Positions 7,846 to 16,555 of a stretch of DNA of 64,000 bases are shown here, one piece after another (the stretch's first letter is position 1; every line of letters starts with the position of its first letter). The notes beneath the pieces were generated by a model. The model worked only from the letters and a program-made list of their open reading frames with translations, did not search any database and had not been told where the DNA came from. Source of the stretch: Acidobacteriales bacterium 59-55 (GTDB taxonomy: Bacteria; Acidobacteriota; Terriglobia; Terriglobales; Acidobacteriaceae); contig MKSV01000009.1 in NCBI GenBank assembly GCA_001897435.1, positions 186,001 through 250,000 of the forward strand, in the 5' to 3' direction. The position numbers were made by a program, and so were the translations under genes.

Positions 7846-8619
7846 GTGAACACAGCAGAAGCTAGGACCGCTCCCATGATCGAGGTGGAAGGACTGCGCA
7901 AATCGATCCGCAATGGGACGCGGACGGTGGACATTCTGAAGGGGCTGGACTTCGAGATTCCGAAGGGGCAGTTCGCCGCTATTATGGGCGCGTCGGGGAG
8001 CGGGAAGTCGACACTGCTCGGCCTGCTGGCCGGACTTGATTCTCCCAGCTCCGGTGAGGTGCGGCTGAATGGGATTGCCATCAGCTATCTGCCCGAAGAC
8101 AAGCTGGCGCAGGTTCGCGGAAAGACCATCGGGTTCGTCTTTCAGTCGTATCAGTTGATCCCGACGCTGACCGCTCTTGAAAACGTTCTGCTGCCGTATG
8201 AGCTGAATGTCGATGGATCCGATGCGAAGGCTGGACAGTCGCGTGCCCGTGAGTTGCTGGCCAGCGTTGGCCTGGGCGACCGGTTCGGTCACTATCCCGT
8301 GCAACTCTCCGGAGGCGAACAACAGCGGGTTGCATTGGCGCGGGCATTTATTCTGCGGCCTCCAATCGTGCTGGCCGACGAGCCTACGGGGAACCTGGAC
8401 AGCACCAACGGCGCGCATGTGCTCGATTTGCTGCTGAACCTGAACCGCACCGAAGGAACGACGCTGGTGCTGGTGACGCACGATGCCGTGCTGGCTGCGT
8501 ATGCCGACCGGCGGATTACGCTGCGGGATGGCCTCATCGTCTCCGACGAGACAGTCCCGGCAGGCGGCGCGGCAGAGCTGCGTCAGGGCTCCGCCGTGAC
8601 GGAAGCGGGGGCAGAGTAG
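7846..8619 (+). CDS. ABC transporter ATP-binding protein (YbbA/LolD type)
   Basis: 257 residues from a GTG; an ATG 30 nt further on (MIEVEGLRKS) is an alternative. Walker A is GASGSGKST, the Q-loop region is FVFQSYQLIPTLTALENV, the signature is LSGGEQQRVALARAF, Walker B is IVLADEPTGNLD, and the H-loop is LVLVTHDA. The MacB/LolD subfamily is clear. It partners with the permease starting 3 bp after its stop. By analogy with YbbAP it may help export or flip hydrophobic compounds; the divergent TesA-like esterase supports that grouping. Confidence 0.92.
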   Translation: MNTAEARTAPMIEVEGLRKSIRNGTRTVDILKGLDFEIPKGQFAAIMGASGSGKSTLLGLLAGLDSPSSGEVRLNGIAISYLPEDKLAQVRGKTIGFVFQSYQLIPTLTALENVLLPYELNVDGSDAKAGQSRARELLASVGLGDRFGHYPVQLSGGEQQRVALARAFILRPPIVLADEPTGNLDSTNGAHVLDLLLNLNRTEGTTLVLVTHDAVLAAYADRRITLRDGLIVSDETVPAGGAAELRQGSAVTEAGAE

Positions 8620-8621
8620 CG

Positions 8622-11204
8622 ATGGCGAGCCTCTCCTATCGCTCTGCCATCAAGATTGCCGCCCGCGAGATGCGCTCGTCGCGAGGCAAGTTTTTCTTTG
8701 TCGTCCTGTCGGTTGCAATTGGAGTCGCCGCTCTGACCGGCGTTCGCGGATTTTCCTCGTCCTTCCGTGCAACGCTTCTCTTGCGCGCACGTAGCATCAT
8801 GGCAGCCGACGTCTCGGCGAGGATGTTCGAGCAGCCGACGCCGGAGCAGCAGAAGGGGCTCGATGCCATCGCCGCCGAGGGCGTGGAGATGACGCCCATC
8901 ACCGAACTGCTGTCGATGGCGAGTTCACCGAAGACGCTCGATCCTCTACTGGTTTCGATCAAGGCCGTTGATCCTGCGATGTATCCGTTCTATGGGACGG
9001 TCGAACTTGCCCCTGCGGCGGCGCTGAAGAATGTTTTGAAGCCCGACACCGTCGTCGTAGCCGATGACCTGCTGGTGCGCCTGCACCTGAAGGTCGGTGA
9101 CGAACTCAAGATTGGAACGCGCCAGTTTCGCATCGCCTCCGTGGTGGTGAACGAGCCCGACCGGCTGTCGGGGAATTTTGCCGCCGGTCCGCGCGTGCTG
9201 ATCTCACGCGAGGGGCTGGACGCGAGCGGGCTGCTTGCTCCGGGCAGCCACGCGGGACAGCGATATCTCTTCAAGCTGCCCGCGCGGCGCGACGGCAGCG
9301 CGATACCGGATTCGGCGGTGTCGGCATTCAGCGAGCGCCTGGAAAAGCTGTTGCCCGAGGCTCGCGTGATCGACTATCGCGAGACGAATCCGGCGCTGAC
9401 ACGAGGACTCGACCGCGCGACGAGCCTGCTTTCCCTGATGAGCCTGGTCGCGCTGGTGCTGGGCGCAATCGGAGTCGGCATGGCGATGCGAGCGCACCTG
9501 CAGCAACGGCTGGACACCATCGCGATCATGAAGTCCCTGGGTGCTCGCTCCGGGCAGATCATGAAGATCTACCTTCTGCAGACGCTGCTGCTGGGGCTGC
9601 TGGGAGGGGTGCTCGGCGTTGCGCTCGGCGTCGGCGTACAGATGGCGTTTCCGCATTTTCTGGCGAAGCTGCTCCAGATGCAGACCGAAGTGCATCTGCA
9701 GGCGCAGACGGTACTGATCGGCCTGGGAGCGGGTGTGCTGACGACGCTGCTGTTCACGTTGCCTCCGCTGCTCGACATTCGCGGAGTCCGCCCGATTCTG
9801 ATTCTTCGCCGCGCGGTCGAGGAGAACGACGATCCGTTCGTTACGGCGGCGTTGCGCAAGCTGCGCAAGAATCTGGCTCAGATCGGCGCTGCTCTCCTGA
9901 TTCTTGCCGGGCTTGCGGGCATCGCGGCGACGCTGAGCGATTCAGCTACGGTAGGCAAGGTCTTCTCTCTGGGCTTGGTGGCTGTACTGGCGGTATTGGT
10001 CGCGTCGTCGGCGCTGGTGCTGGCCGGATTGCGCCGGTTTCTGGAGCGGACGCGATTGAGCCTGCCTTCCCCGATGCGACATGGGCTGGCGAATCTCTAT
10101 CGTCCGGGAAATCCTTCGGCGGCTCTGCTGGCCGCATTGGGACTCGGCGTGATGCAGATCATGGCGGTTTATTTCGTGCAGCAATCCGTTGTCAGGGAGT
10201 TGCATATCTCGAGCGCGCCAAATCTTCCCAATGTCTTTCTGATCGATATCACCCCGGATGAGATCAATGGCGTGCGCACCCTGATCAAGGCGCAGCCCAG
10301 CGTGACCGCTCCGGCGGAGATGATGCCGGTGGTCTCCTCGCGCATTATCGACATTGACGGCGTGCCGGCAAATCAGGCCAGGCTGAAAAACTTTCCCAAG
10401 CGGATGCTGCAATCCGTCTCGCTCACCTGGTCTGCGGATCTGCCGCCGGGCACAAGTGCGGTTGCAGGCAAGTGGTGGCAGAAAGATGAGAAGCAACCGG
10501 TCGTCGCCGTGAGCCAGCGCGACGCAGAGCGCCTTGGGGTGAAGGTTGGATCGCATATCACCTTCGCTGCGCAGGACCAACGCTTCACCGCAAAAGTGGT
10601 TGCGCTGACGAAGGCAGATGGACAACACGCGTATTCGCGAGCCTCGTTCATCCTGCCGCAGACGGCACTGGCCGGTCTGCCGGTGGTCTGGTATGGCGGC
10701 GTCCATGCCGATCCGGCGCGTGTGGGCGAACTGCAGCGGGCGCTTTATCGAGCCTATCCAACGGTGACGGTTATCAATGTCGCGCAGGCGCTCGAGACGG
10801 TTCGCTCGGTCGTCATCCAGATCACTTACGTGATTCAGTTCCTTGCGGCGTTCTCGATCTTCGCGGGAATCCTCATCCTCGCCAGCAGCATTGCCGGAAC
10901 GCGATACCGGCGCATTAAGGAAGTGGTGGTTCTGAAGACGCTGGGAGCCACGCGGCGGCAGATCGCGACCATCTTTTCGATTGAGTTCGCGGTGCTGGGA
11001 CTGGTTGCGGGCGTGGTCGGCATTATCTTTGCCAATGTAATTGCCAAGGTCCTGCTGCATCGCATGGACGTAGTCTTTCATTGGCAGTGGGGCTGGTCGT
11101 TCGTCGCGCTCCTGGCGACAGCGGCTCTGACTGTAACGACCGGGTGGGTGGCCAGTCATCGGATCCTTGGCCAGAAGCCGTTGGAAGTGCTGCGCGACGA
11201 ATAG
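8622..11204 (+). CDS. ABC transporter permease (YbbP/FtsX family)
   Basis: 860 residues. An N-terminal helix (about 25-45) is followed by a periplasmic MacB-like domain, then an FtsX block of three helices around 270-395. A middle block (about 420-520) and a second periplasmic stretch follow, and a C-terminal FtsX block of three helices ends with WVASHRILGQKPLEVLRDE. This duplicated FtsX layout and length match YbbP. It is translated directly after the ATPase gene. It probably works as a complex with that ATPase in the inner membrane. Substrate unknown. Confidence 0.9.
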   Translation: MASLSYRSAIKIAAREMRSSRGKFFFVVLSVAIGVAALTGVRGFSSSFRATLLLRARSIMAADVSARMFEQPTPEQQKGLDAIAAEGVEMTPITELLSMASSPKTLDPLLVSIKAVDPAMYPFYGTVELAPAAALKNVLKPDTVVVADDLLVRLHLKVGDELKIGTRQFRIASVVVNEPDRLSGNFAAGPRVLISREGLDASGLLAPGSHAGQRYLFKLPARRDGSAIPDSAVSAFSERLEKLLPEARVIDYRETNPALTRGLDRATSLLSLMSLVALVLGAIGVGMAMRAHLQQRLDTIAIMKSLGARSGQIMKIYLLQTLLLGLLGGVLGVALGVGVQMAFPHFLAKLLQMQTEVHLQAQTVLIGLGAGVLTTLLFTLPPLLDIRGVRPILILRRAVEENDDPFVTAALRKLRKNLAQIGAALLILAGLAGIAATLSDSATVGKVFSLGLVAVLAVLVASSALVLAGLRRFLERTRLSLPSPMRHGLANLYRPGNPSAALLAALGLGVMQIMAVYFVQQSVVRELHISSAPNLPNVFLIDITPDEINGVRTLIKAQPSVTAPAEMMPVVSSRIIDIDGVPANQARLKNFPKRMLQSVSLTWSADLPPGTSAVAGKWWQKDEKQPVVAVSQRDAERLGVKVGSHITFAAQDQRFTAKVVALTKADGQHAYSRASFILPQTALAGLPVVWYGGVHADPARVGELQRALYRAYPTVTVINVAQALETVRSVVIQITYVIQFLAAFSIFAGILILASSIAGTRYRRIKEVVVLKTLGATRRQIATIFSIEFAVLGLVAGVVGIIFANVIAKVLLHRMDVVFHWQWGWSFVALLATAALTVTTGWVASHRILGQKPLEVLRDE

Positions 11205-11273
11205 ATCAGGATGGCGGCAGGGAGGTAGGCGTGCCCGCCTGTCGGCCCGCTAACATGTGGAACAATTTTTCTA

Positions 11274-11303
11274 TTGACATTCATTGGCTGAGTCTCGTAG
11301 ATT
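11274..11303 (+). promoter_or_regulatory. Candidate promoter for the GH105-galKT operon
   Basis: TTGACA (11274-11279) and TAGATT (11298-11303) are separated by 18 bp in an AT-rich patch. Transcription would begin near 11310 and leave a leader of about 170 nt before the GH105 start codon. That leader contains a terminator-like hairpin (11407-11447). Confidence 0.5.
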
Positions 11304-11406
11304 CCTTCTCAACTCGCGGTCAAATCGGAAGCGGTCTGCTTCGCCGGGAAATTTCGATATCTGGCGGTTCATGTCGACTTCTGACCTTTTGGCTTATCTC
11401 CTCCAG

Positions 11407-11447
11407 GCGGGCAGACTGCGGCTTCCAGCATCTGCCCGCTCCTTTTT
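11407..11447 (+). terminator. Intrinsic terminator-like hairpin upstream of GH105
   Basis: A perfect 9-bp stem GCGGGCAGA/TCTGCCCGC with a 15-nt loop is followed by TCCTTTTT on the plus strand. It could end the ybbA/ybbP transcript about 200 nt after its stop codon. If the promoter at 11274 is real, it is instead a leader terminator that could control the GH105-galKT genes. Confidence 0.65.
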
Positions 11448-11479
11448 CTGATTGCAAACTCGCCTATGGGAGGTAGGGA

Positions 11480-12712
11480 ATGAGCCGTTTCGGCTGGAAA
11501 TATGGCGCGGTTATACCAGTGCTGCTGTTGAGCTTTGGCCTACAGGAGATTCACGCGCAGCAGGTATCGTACGAGCATGCGACCGCCAAACAACTGGCCG
11601 GGATCGCCAAGGATAATTCACGGCACTTTGGCGACGATCCCGATCACCCCGGTCCGCTTGCCAAGGATCTGTCCTATGGGATTGCTCCGGCACCGGTCGG
11701 CAAGGCCATGCGCAAGGTCGCCGACTGGCAGCTTGAGCGGTCGCAGCCTTACTTCGACCGGATATGGACGTGGAGCGTCCTGTACAGCGGCTTTATGGCT
11801 GCCTCGGAGTCGCTCAACGATCCGAAGTATCGCGACGCTATGATGGCGATGGGCGCGAAGTTCGACTGGCGGCTGCGGTCGCATCTGCCTAACGCCGACG
11901 ACCAGAGCATCGGCCAGACCTATCTTGAGCTTTATCTGCTGAAAAAAGATCCGGCGATGATGCAGCCGACGAGAGATGAATTGGATGCTGTACTGGCCGC
12001 ACCGCGGATGTCGACGATTCCCGGCAAGGAGCTGCCCTGGTGGTGGTGCGATGCATTGTTCATGGCGCCGCCGGTGTGGGCGCGGATGTATGCGGCGACC
12101 GGCGACCGGAAGTATCTCTCCTACCTCGACGAGGAGTGGTGGAAGACTTCGGACCTGCTGTACGACACTACCGAGCATCTGTATGCGCGGGACGCCAGCT
12201 ACCTGACCAGGAAAGAGGCGAATGGGCAGAAGATGTTCTGGGGGCGGGGAAATGGATGGGTCATGGGCGGAATTGCCCGAACGCTCGAATACCTTCCCAA
12301 GGACGATGCGGCGCGTCCGAAGTACGTGAAGCAGTTGCAGGAGATGTCGGCGCGGGTCGCCTCGCTGCAGGGCAAGGACGGGATGTGGCGCTCCGGCCTG
12401 CTCGATCAAAGCAACTATGCCCTGCCCGAGATGTCGGGATCGGCGCTGATGACTTACGCGCTGGCCTGGGGTGTCAACAACGGGATATTGGACAGGAAGG
12501 TCTATCGTCCGGTGATCCAGAAGGCTTGGGCGGGCATGCTGCATCACGTGTACGCGGATGGCCGGCTGGGCTGCATTCAGCAGACGGGCGCGGAGCCTGC
12601 TCCTTTCAAGGCATCTGCAAGCTACACCTATGGCGTGGGCGCGTTTCTGTTGGCAGGAAGCGAGATTCGGCGGATGGAGGGCAATTCTTCCGTAGGTAAA
12701 CGCGTACATTGA
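11480..12712 (+). CDS. Unsaturated rhamnogalacturonyl hydrolase, GH105/GH88 family
   Basis: 410 residues after GGGAGG. The signal peptide ends at QEIHAQQ, so the enzyme is periplasmic or exported. The (alpha/alpha)6 barrel is recognised by WTWSVLYSGFMAA, the catalytic-Asp block PWWWCDALFMAPP, MFWGRGNGWVMGGIAR and the C-terminal EMSGSALMTYALAWG. YteR/YesR-type enzymes remove the 4,5-unsaturated galacturonic acid left on rhamnose by rhamnogalacturonan lyases, releasing rhamnose. This fits the rhamnose genes downstream. galK and galT follow on the same strand, so galactose side chains of the same polymer may be used by the same operon. Confidence 0.88.
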   Translation: MSRFGWKYGAVIPVLLLSFGLQEIHAQQVSYEHATAKQLAGIAKDNSRHFGDDPDHPGPLAKDLSYGIAPAPVGKAMRKVADWQLERSQPYFDRIWTWSVLYSGFMAASESLNDPKYRDAMMAMGAKFDWRLRSHLPNADDQSIGQTYLELYLLKKDPAMMQPTRDELDAVLAAPRMSTIPGKELPWWWCDALFMAPPVWARMYAATGDRKYLSYLDEEWWKTSDLLYDTTEHLYARDASYLTRKEANGQKMFWGRGNGWVMGGIARTLEYLPKDDAARPKYVKQLQEMSARVASLQGKDGMWRSGLLDQSNYALPEMSGSALMTYALAWGVNNGILDRKVYRPVIQKAWAGMLHHVYADGRLGCIQQTGAEPAPFKASASYTYGVGAFLLAGSEIRRMEGNSSVGKRVH

Positions 12713-12771
12713 AGCCGTCTCTGGTTGTAGGATGAGTATGTCTTGCAATTTAGAACGTGCGGAAGTGGTCG

Positions 12772-13947
12772 ATGAAGGTGGATGAAGTAGGGACGCTGCG
12801 AGTACACAGGCAGCGGTTCAACGGCGATGGCCGGGCATTTGCGGCACCTGCGCGTGTGAATCTCATCGGCGAGCACACGGACTATACGGGCGGCCTGGTG
12901 ATGCCGATGGCAATCGACTTTGCCACCGTCGCGGTGATCAGTTCGCGGGACGACGGGCGAGCCGTATTTTATTCAGTGAACTTTGACGAGGAGATCTCCT
13001 TCGACATCGCGTCGCTTGGGCGAAGTCCGCGTGGCCATTGGAGCGATTATCCGCTGGGAGTGGTGTGGAGCCTGGCGCAGGAGGGCATCGCGGTTAGCGG
13101 GTTCAGCATGAGCCTGGCGGGCAATGTTCCCGTCGGAGCAGGGCTGAGTTCGTCCGCGTCGCTCGAAGTTGCAGCGGCGATGGCGCTGTTATCGCATGCG
13201 GGCAAGGAGCTTCCTTTGCAGACGGTGGCCAAGCTCTGCCGCCGGACGGAGAATGAGTTTGTCGGCGCCAAGAGCGGCATCATGGACCAGTTTGTGGTGG
13301 CCGGCGCCGTGGCCGGGAGGGTGATGATGCTCGACTGCCGGTCGCTGGAGTTCGAACTGCTACCGCTGCCAGATGAAGTCCGTGTCGTCGTCTGCAACTC
13401 CATGGTGAAGCATGAGGTGGCAACGGGCGAGTATGGCGAGCGCAGCGATGAGGTCGAGGCGGGACAGGCAGTTTTGCGACGCGAGCGCCCGGGAATTGAG
13501 CTACTGCGCGATGCGACCCTGGCGGACCTTGAGGCTTGCAAAGACAAGATGAGCGCGGCCAGCTTTGCTCGCTGTAGGCATATCATCTCCGAGAATGCAC
13601 GGGTGTTCGAAGCCCGGGCAGCCTTGTTGCGCGGAGACGTCAAGCGGTTTGGCGCGTTGATGATAGAGGCTCATGCGAGTGTGCGCGACGACTTTGCGGC
13701 CAGTTGCCCCGAGGTGGATACGCTGGTTGAGATCGCGGTGCGGCAGCCGGGCTGCTTTGGGGCACGGATTACCGGCGGCGGCTTCGGCGGATGCACGGTG
13801 AACCTGGTCGAGGCGGAGAGGGCGGAAGCGTTCGTGGAGGCTTTGCGCCGGGAGTATAAGGCGGGTTTGGGTATCTCCGCCGACTGCTTCGTCTGCGCTC
13901 CGTCCGATGGAGCGTTCGCGATGGCGGCGAAAGGCGGTGTGCAGTGA
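12772..13947 (+). CDS. galK: Galactokinase
   Basis: 391 residues from the ATG at 12772, which has GGAAG 8 nt upstream; a GTG at 12757 is in frame but has no better site. The galactokinase signature ARVNLIGEHTDYTGGLVMPMA (residues about 23-43) contains the sugar-binding Asp. The ATP loop PVGAGLSSSASLEVA and the catalytic-Asp segment SGIMDQF follow, with a GHMP C-terminal motif RITGGGFGGCTV. It phosphorylates galactose at O1 in the Leloir pathway. It overlaps galT by 4 bp (GTGA). Confidence 0.96.
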   Translation: MKVDEVGTLRVHRQRFNGDGRAFAAPARVNLIGEHTDYTGGLVMPMAIDFATVAVISSRDDGRAVFYSVNFDEEISFDIASLGRSPRGHWSDYPLGVVWSLAQEGIAVSGFSMSLAGNVPVGAGLSSSASLEVAAAMALLSHAGKELPLQTVAKLCRRTENEFVGAKSGIMDQFVVAGAVAGRVMMLDCRSLEFELLPLPDEVRVVVCNSMVKHEVATGEYGERSDEVEAGQAVLRRERPGIELLRDATLADLEACKDKMSAASFARCRHIISENARVFEARAALLRGDVKRFGALMIEAHASVRDDFAASCPEVDTLVEIAVRQPGCFGARITGGGFGGCTVNLVEAERAEAFVEALRREYKAGLGISADCFVCAPSDGAFAMAAKGGVQ

Positions 13948-14984
13948 ATCCATTGGCTCAGAAGAATCCTCATCGCCGCTATAACCCGCTGAGGCAGGAT
14001 TGGGTGCTGGTCTCGCCGAATCGAACGCAGCGGCCGTGGCAGGGGCAGATGGAAAAGCCTGTGGTTGCGCCGGCACTGACCTACGATCCGAACTGCTACC
14101 TGTGTCCCGGCAATACGCGGGCGGGCGGAGCGCGAACGGACAAGTACACCAGCACCTACGTCTTCGAAAATGACTATGCGGCATTGAAGCTGGATGCTCC
14201 GCGATTTTCGAGCGATGAGGGCGACAAGGGCATTCTGGTCGCGGAAGGGGAGAGCGGGATCTGCCGTGTGATCTGCTTCTCGCCCCGGCATGACCTGACT
14301 CTGGCGAAGATGGCGGTTTCAGAGATTCGGACAGTGGTCGACGTTTGGGCGGAACAGTATCGGGAACTGGGCGCGCGCGACGATATTTCCTATATTCAAG
14401 TGTTCGAGAATCGCGGCGCGATGATGGGCGCGAGCAACCCCCATCCGCACGGACAGATCTGGGCGAGCCTTTCGATCCCGAATGAGGTGGTCGCCGAGGC
14501 GAAGGGGCAGAGGTCTTACTTTGAAGAGAGAGGCTGCTGCCTGCTCTGCGCCTACCGGGAGATGGAAGTCAGGCTCCAGGAGCGGGTGGTGACGGCGAAT
14601 GCGAGTTTTATTGCCGTCGTCCCGTACTGGGCAGTGTGGCCGTTCGAGGTGATGATTCTGCCGCTGCGGCATATCGCCGATCTGGAGGCGATGACGGATA
14701 CCGAGCGGGACGACTTCGCGGCGATGTTGCAGTCGGTGACTTCAACCTATGACAGGGTCTTCGATACGCCCTTCCCGTATTCGATGGGGCTGCATCCCCG
14801 GCCCTGTGACGGGAGCGAGCATCCCCACTGGCATTTCCATGCGCACTTCTATCCACCGCTGCTGCGCTCGGCCACAATCCGGAAGTTCATGGTGGGATAT
14901 GAGCTTTTAGGATCGCCGCAACGGGATATCACGGCAGAGAGCGCGGCGGAGACACTGCGCCAGGCGGCATCGCGGTCGAGTTGA
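13944..14984 (+). CDS. galT: Galactose-1-phosphate uridylyltransferase
   Basis: 346 residues from a GTG overlapping the galK stop. The N-terminal half begins NPHRRYNPLRQDWVLVSPNR; the zinc site CYLCPGN and the active-site triad ASNPHPHGQIWA (UMP-accepting His) are present. The C-terminal half ends with EHPHWHFHAHFYPPLLRS. It transfers UMP from UDP-glucose to galactose-1-phosphate. galE is not in the window. A strong terminator follows about 120 bp downstream. Confidence 0.96.
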   Translation: MNPLAQKNPHRRYNPLRQDWVLVSPNRTQRPWQGQMEKPVVAPALTYDPNCYLCPGNTRAGGARTDKYTSTYVFENDYAALKLDAPRFSSDEGDKGILVAEGESGICRVICFSPRHDLTLAKMAVSEIRTVVDVWAEQYRELGARDDISYIQVFENRGAMMGASNPHPHGQIWASLSIPNEVVAEAKGQRSYFEERGCCLLCAYREMEVRLQERVVTANASFIAVVPYWAVWPFEVMILPLRHIADLEAMTDTERDDFAAMLQSVTSTYDRVFDTPFPYSMGLHPRPCDGSEHPHWHFHAHFYPPLLRSATIRKFMVGYELLGSPQRDITAESAAETLRQAASRSS

Positions 14985-15015
14985 GGGATACCCCCTGGGT
15001 ACTTTATGCCCAAAA

Positions 15016-15064
15016 TATTCATTTCAAAAGTTTAGAAGGCTTGATTTCTAAAGTATTCATTTCA
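15016..15064. repeat. AT-rich direct repeats in the 14985-15452 intergenic gap
   Basis: TATTCATTTCA occurs at 15016-15026 and 15054-15064, each followed within a few bases by a TTT/ACTTTA stretch. The 468-bp gap between galT and the next gene is otherwise without a convincing reading frame. It also holds the galT terminator and a REP-like palindrome. The local base composition is clearly richer in AT than the surroundings. Confidence 0.5.
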
Positions 15065-15102
15065 GATACTTTATACTTAGGGTTTTCTTTCTAAACGAGT
15101 TA

Positions 15103-15136
15103 GGCCCGGCTTGTAGCCGGGCCTTTTGCTTTTTTC
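15103..15136 (+). terminator. Rho-independent terminator of the GH105-galKT operon
   Basis: GGCCCGGCT TGT AGCCGGGCC is a perfect 9-bp stem with a 3-nt loop, followed by TTTTGCTTTTTT. A textbook intrinsic terminator on the plus strand, 118 bp after the galT stop. Confidence 0.92.
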
Positions 15137-15364
15137 ATGCTGATTTAATTATAGCGAGTCGAGTGGAACTAATGGCCTATTTCCCAGCTTATTTCCTGGG
15201 CTGGAAGCAGTTTGTTTTGTGTTGGTTAGTCCGACGGATTGGAAATTGCACGGGCATCGGGGCTTGACAAGAGAGTACATGGGGCTTCACCCCATGCTGG
15301 TATAGAACTCGCCGCTGGCGCTAAAGCGATTCCCCCGATGGTGTGTAGGCACCCCGAACCGCAG

Positions 15365-15387
15365 ATTCCTCCGCTTTGCCGCGGAAT
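15365..15387. repeat. REP-like imperfect palindrome
   Basis: ATTCCTCCGC and GCCGCGGAAT form an imperfect hairpin with a short TTT loop, followed by GACAAA. Palindromes of this wording resemble short intergenic repeats dispersed in acidobacterial genomes, but only one copy is in this window, so the repeat status is inferred. Confidence 0.35.
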
Positions 15388-15452
15388 GACAAATAAAAAG
15401 GAAGCAAAACTCTACCCCAATGGGCATTTTGCGCTGGTTTCCGGACAGGCTT

Positions 15453-15893
15453 CTAGGCGCGGAGGTTGTCTGCTCGCCAGTTGATAATGGCCTGTTTGAT
15501 GGCCTTGGGCCCGAGGTTCTGGGTGAGGGCGCGGCGGGCGAGGGCAGGGAGCTCGGCGTCGGAGGCAAAGCGCAGGGCGATGAGCTGGGCGGTGGTGAAC
15601 TCGTTGATGTGCGCCTGCTCGTTCGCGGGTAGCAGGGAGGCGAGGCGAAGGCGCTCTTCGAGGCGGATGACGCGATCCTGAACCTTGACGGCCTGCATCC
15701 TGCCGACGAGCGCCATGAGGATAAGGGCGATCGACATGACGATCCACCAGTGGAAGAGATATCTGTGCTCCGGGTAATGGTGGACGGTGTCGTAGATGGA
15801 GAAGATGAGATTGAAGACAAGGATCGGCATCAGGACGAAGTGGAAGAGGGGGAAGCGGCGGGTGTGATTCGCGTAGCTTTGGGCGGTCGGCAT
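15453..15893 (-). CDS. DUF6526-like membrane protein
   Basis: 146 residues. The N-terminus MPTAQSYANHTRRFPLFHF is typical of the DUF6526 family. Two membrane helices follow (about 17-35 and 48-65), then a charged coiled-coil-like helix (VQDRVIRLEERLRLASLL) and a helical tail. The protein should sit in the inner membrane with its C-terminus in the cytoplasm. Function is unknown. No operon partner: it is divergent from the DUF1348 gene. Confidence 0.75.
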   Translation of the reverse strand: MPTAQSYANHTRRFPLFHFVLMPILVFNLIFSIYDTVHHYPEHRYLFHWWIVMSIALILMALVGRMQAVKVQDRVIRLEERLRLASLLPANEQAHINEFTTAQLIALRFASDAELPALARRALTQNLGPKAIKQAIINWRADNLRA

Positions 15894-16064
15894 GGGAATC
15901 CTTTCAGCGATGAGGGCGGCAGACGCATAAGGCCCGTGGGTCGAGGGAACGAATCAGCATATCATTCGGCTGCTGCTCAGCCTTTTCGGAAGGCATCGGG
16001 GATGTGCGAGGCGCAAGCGCTGTGGGACTAGGATGGGGAGGGGGAGTTTTTTAAGGAGAATCCA

Positions 16065-16535
16065 ATGGCAGAGAAAGTTGCGCTTGTTCCGCCGTTCACG
16101 CGGGAGATTGCGGTTCGGAAGGTACGCGGTGCCGAAGATGGATGGAATTCACGGGATGCCGAGCGGGTTGCATTGGCCTATAGCGTCGACAGTCGATGGA
16201 GGAATCGTTCGGAGTTCGTTACCGGCAGGGCGGCGATCATCGAGTTTCTGAAACGCAAGTGGGCGAAGGAGTTGGAGTACCGGCTGATTAAAGAGGTTTG
16301 GGCGTTCGATGTGGACCGGATCGCGGTGCGGTTTGCGTATGAGTCGCGTGACCCGTCGGGGCAGTGGTTCCGTTCCTACGGAAACGAGAACTGGGAGTTC
16401 GATGAAGCGGGGCTGATGAAGGTTCGCCACGCCAGCATCAACGATGTGCCGATCAAGGAGTCGGAGCGGCTGTTCCACTGGCCGCTCGGCCGCCGCCCGG
16501 ACGATCATCCGGGATTGAGCGAGTTGGGACTGTAG
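16065..16535 (+). CDS. DUF1348 / SnoaL-like (NTF2 fold) family protein
   Basis: 156 residues. The sequence contains the landmarks of the DUF1348 family: [41 protein letters not shown] and the tail [24 protein letters not shown]. The NTF2-like fold forms a small cone with a hydrophobic pocket; members have no agreed activity. A ribosome site AAGGAG is 7-9 nt upstream. It converges with rhaT, 20 bp between stops. Confidence 0.85.
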   Translation: MAEKVALVPPFTREIAVRKVRGAEDGWNSRDAERVALAYSVDSRWRNRSEFVTGRAAIIEFLKRKWAKELEYRLIKEVWAFDVDRIAVRFAYESRDPSGQWFRSYGNENWEFDEAGLMKVRHASINDVPIKESERLFHWPLGRRPDDHPGLSELGL

Positions 16536-16555
16536 ATTTCGCTCGGGATGACGGC

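Noticed and set aside
9942..11159. Long antisense frame opposite ybbP
   Set aside because: His/Arg/Gln-rich shadow translation; the plus frame has FtsX helices.
11272..11282. A third copy of the rha element in the GH105 promoter (CTATTGA)
   Set aside because: Only about 7-8 bases match and they coincide with a -35 hexamer; not distinguishable from chance.
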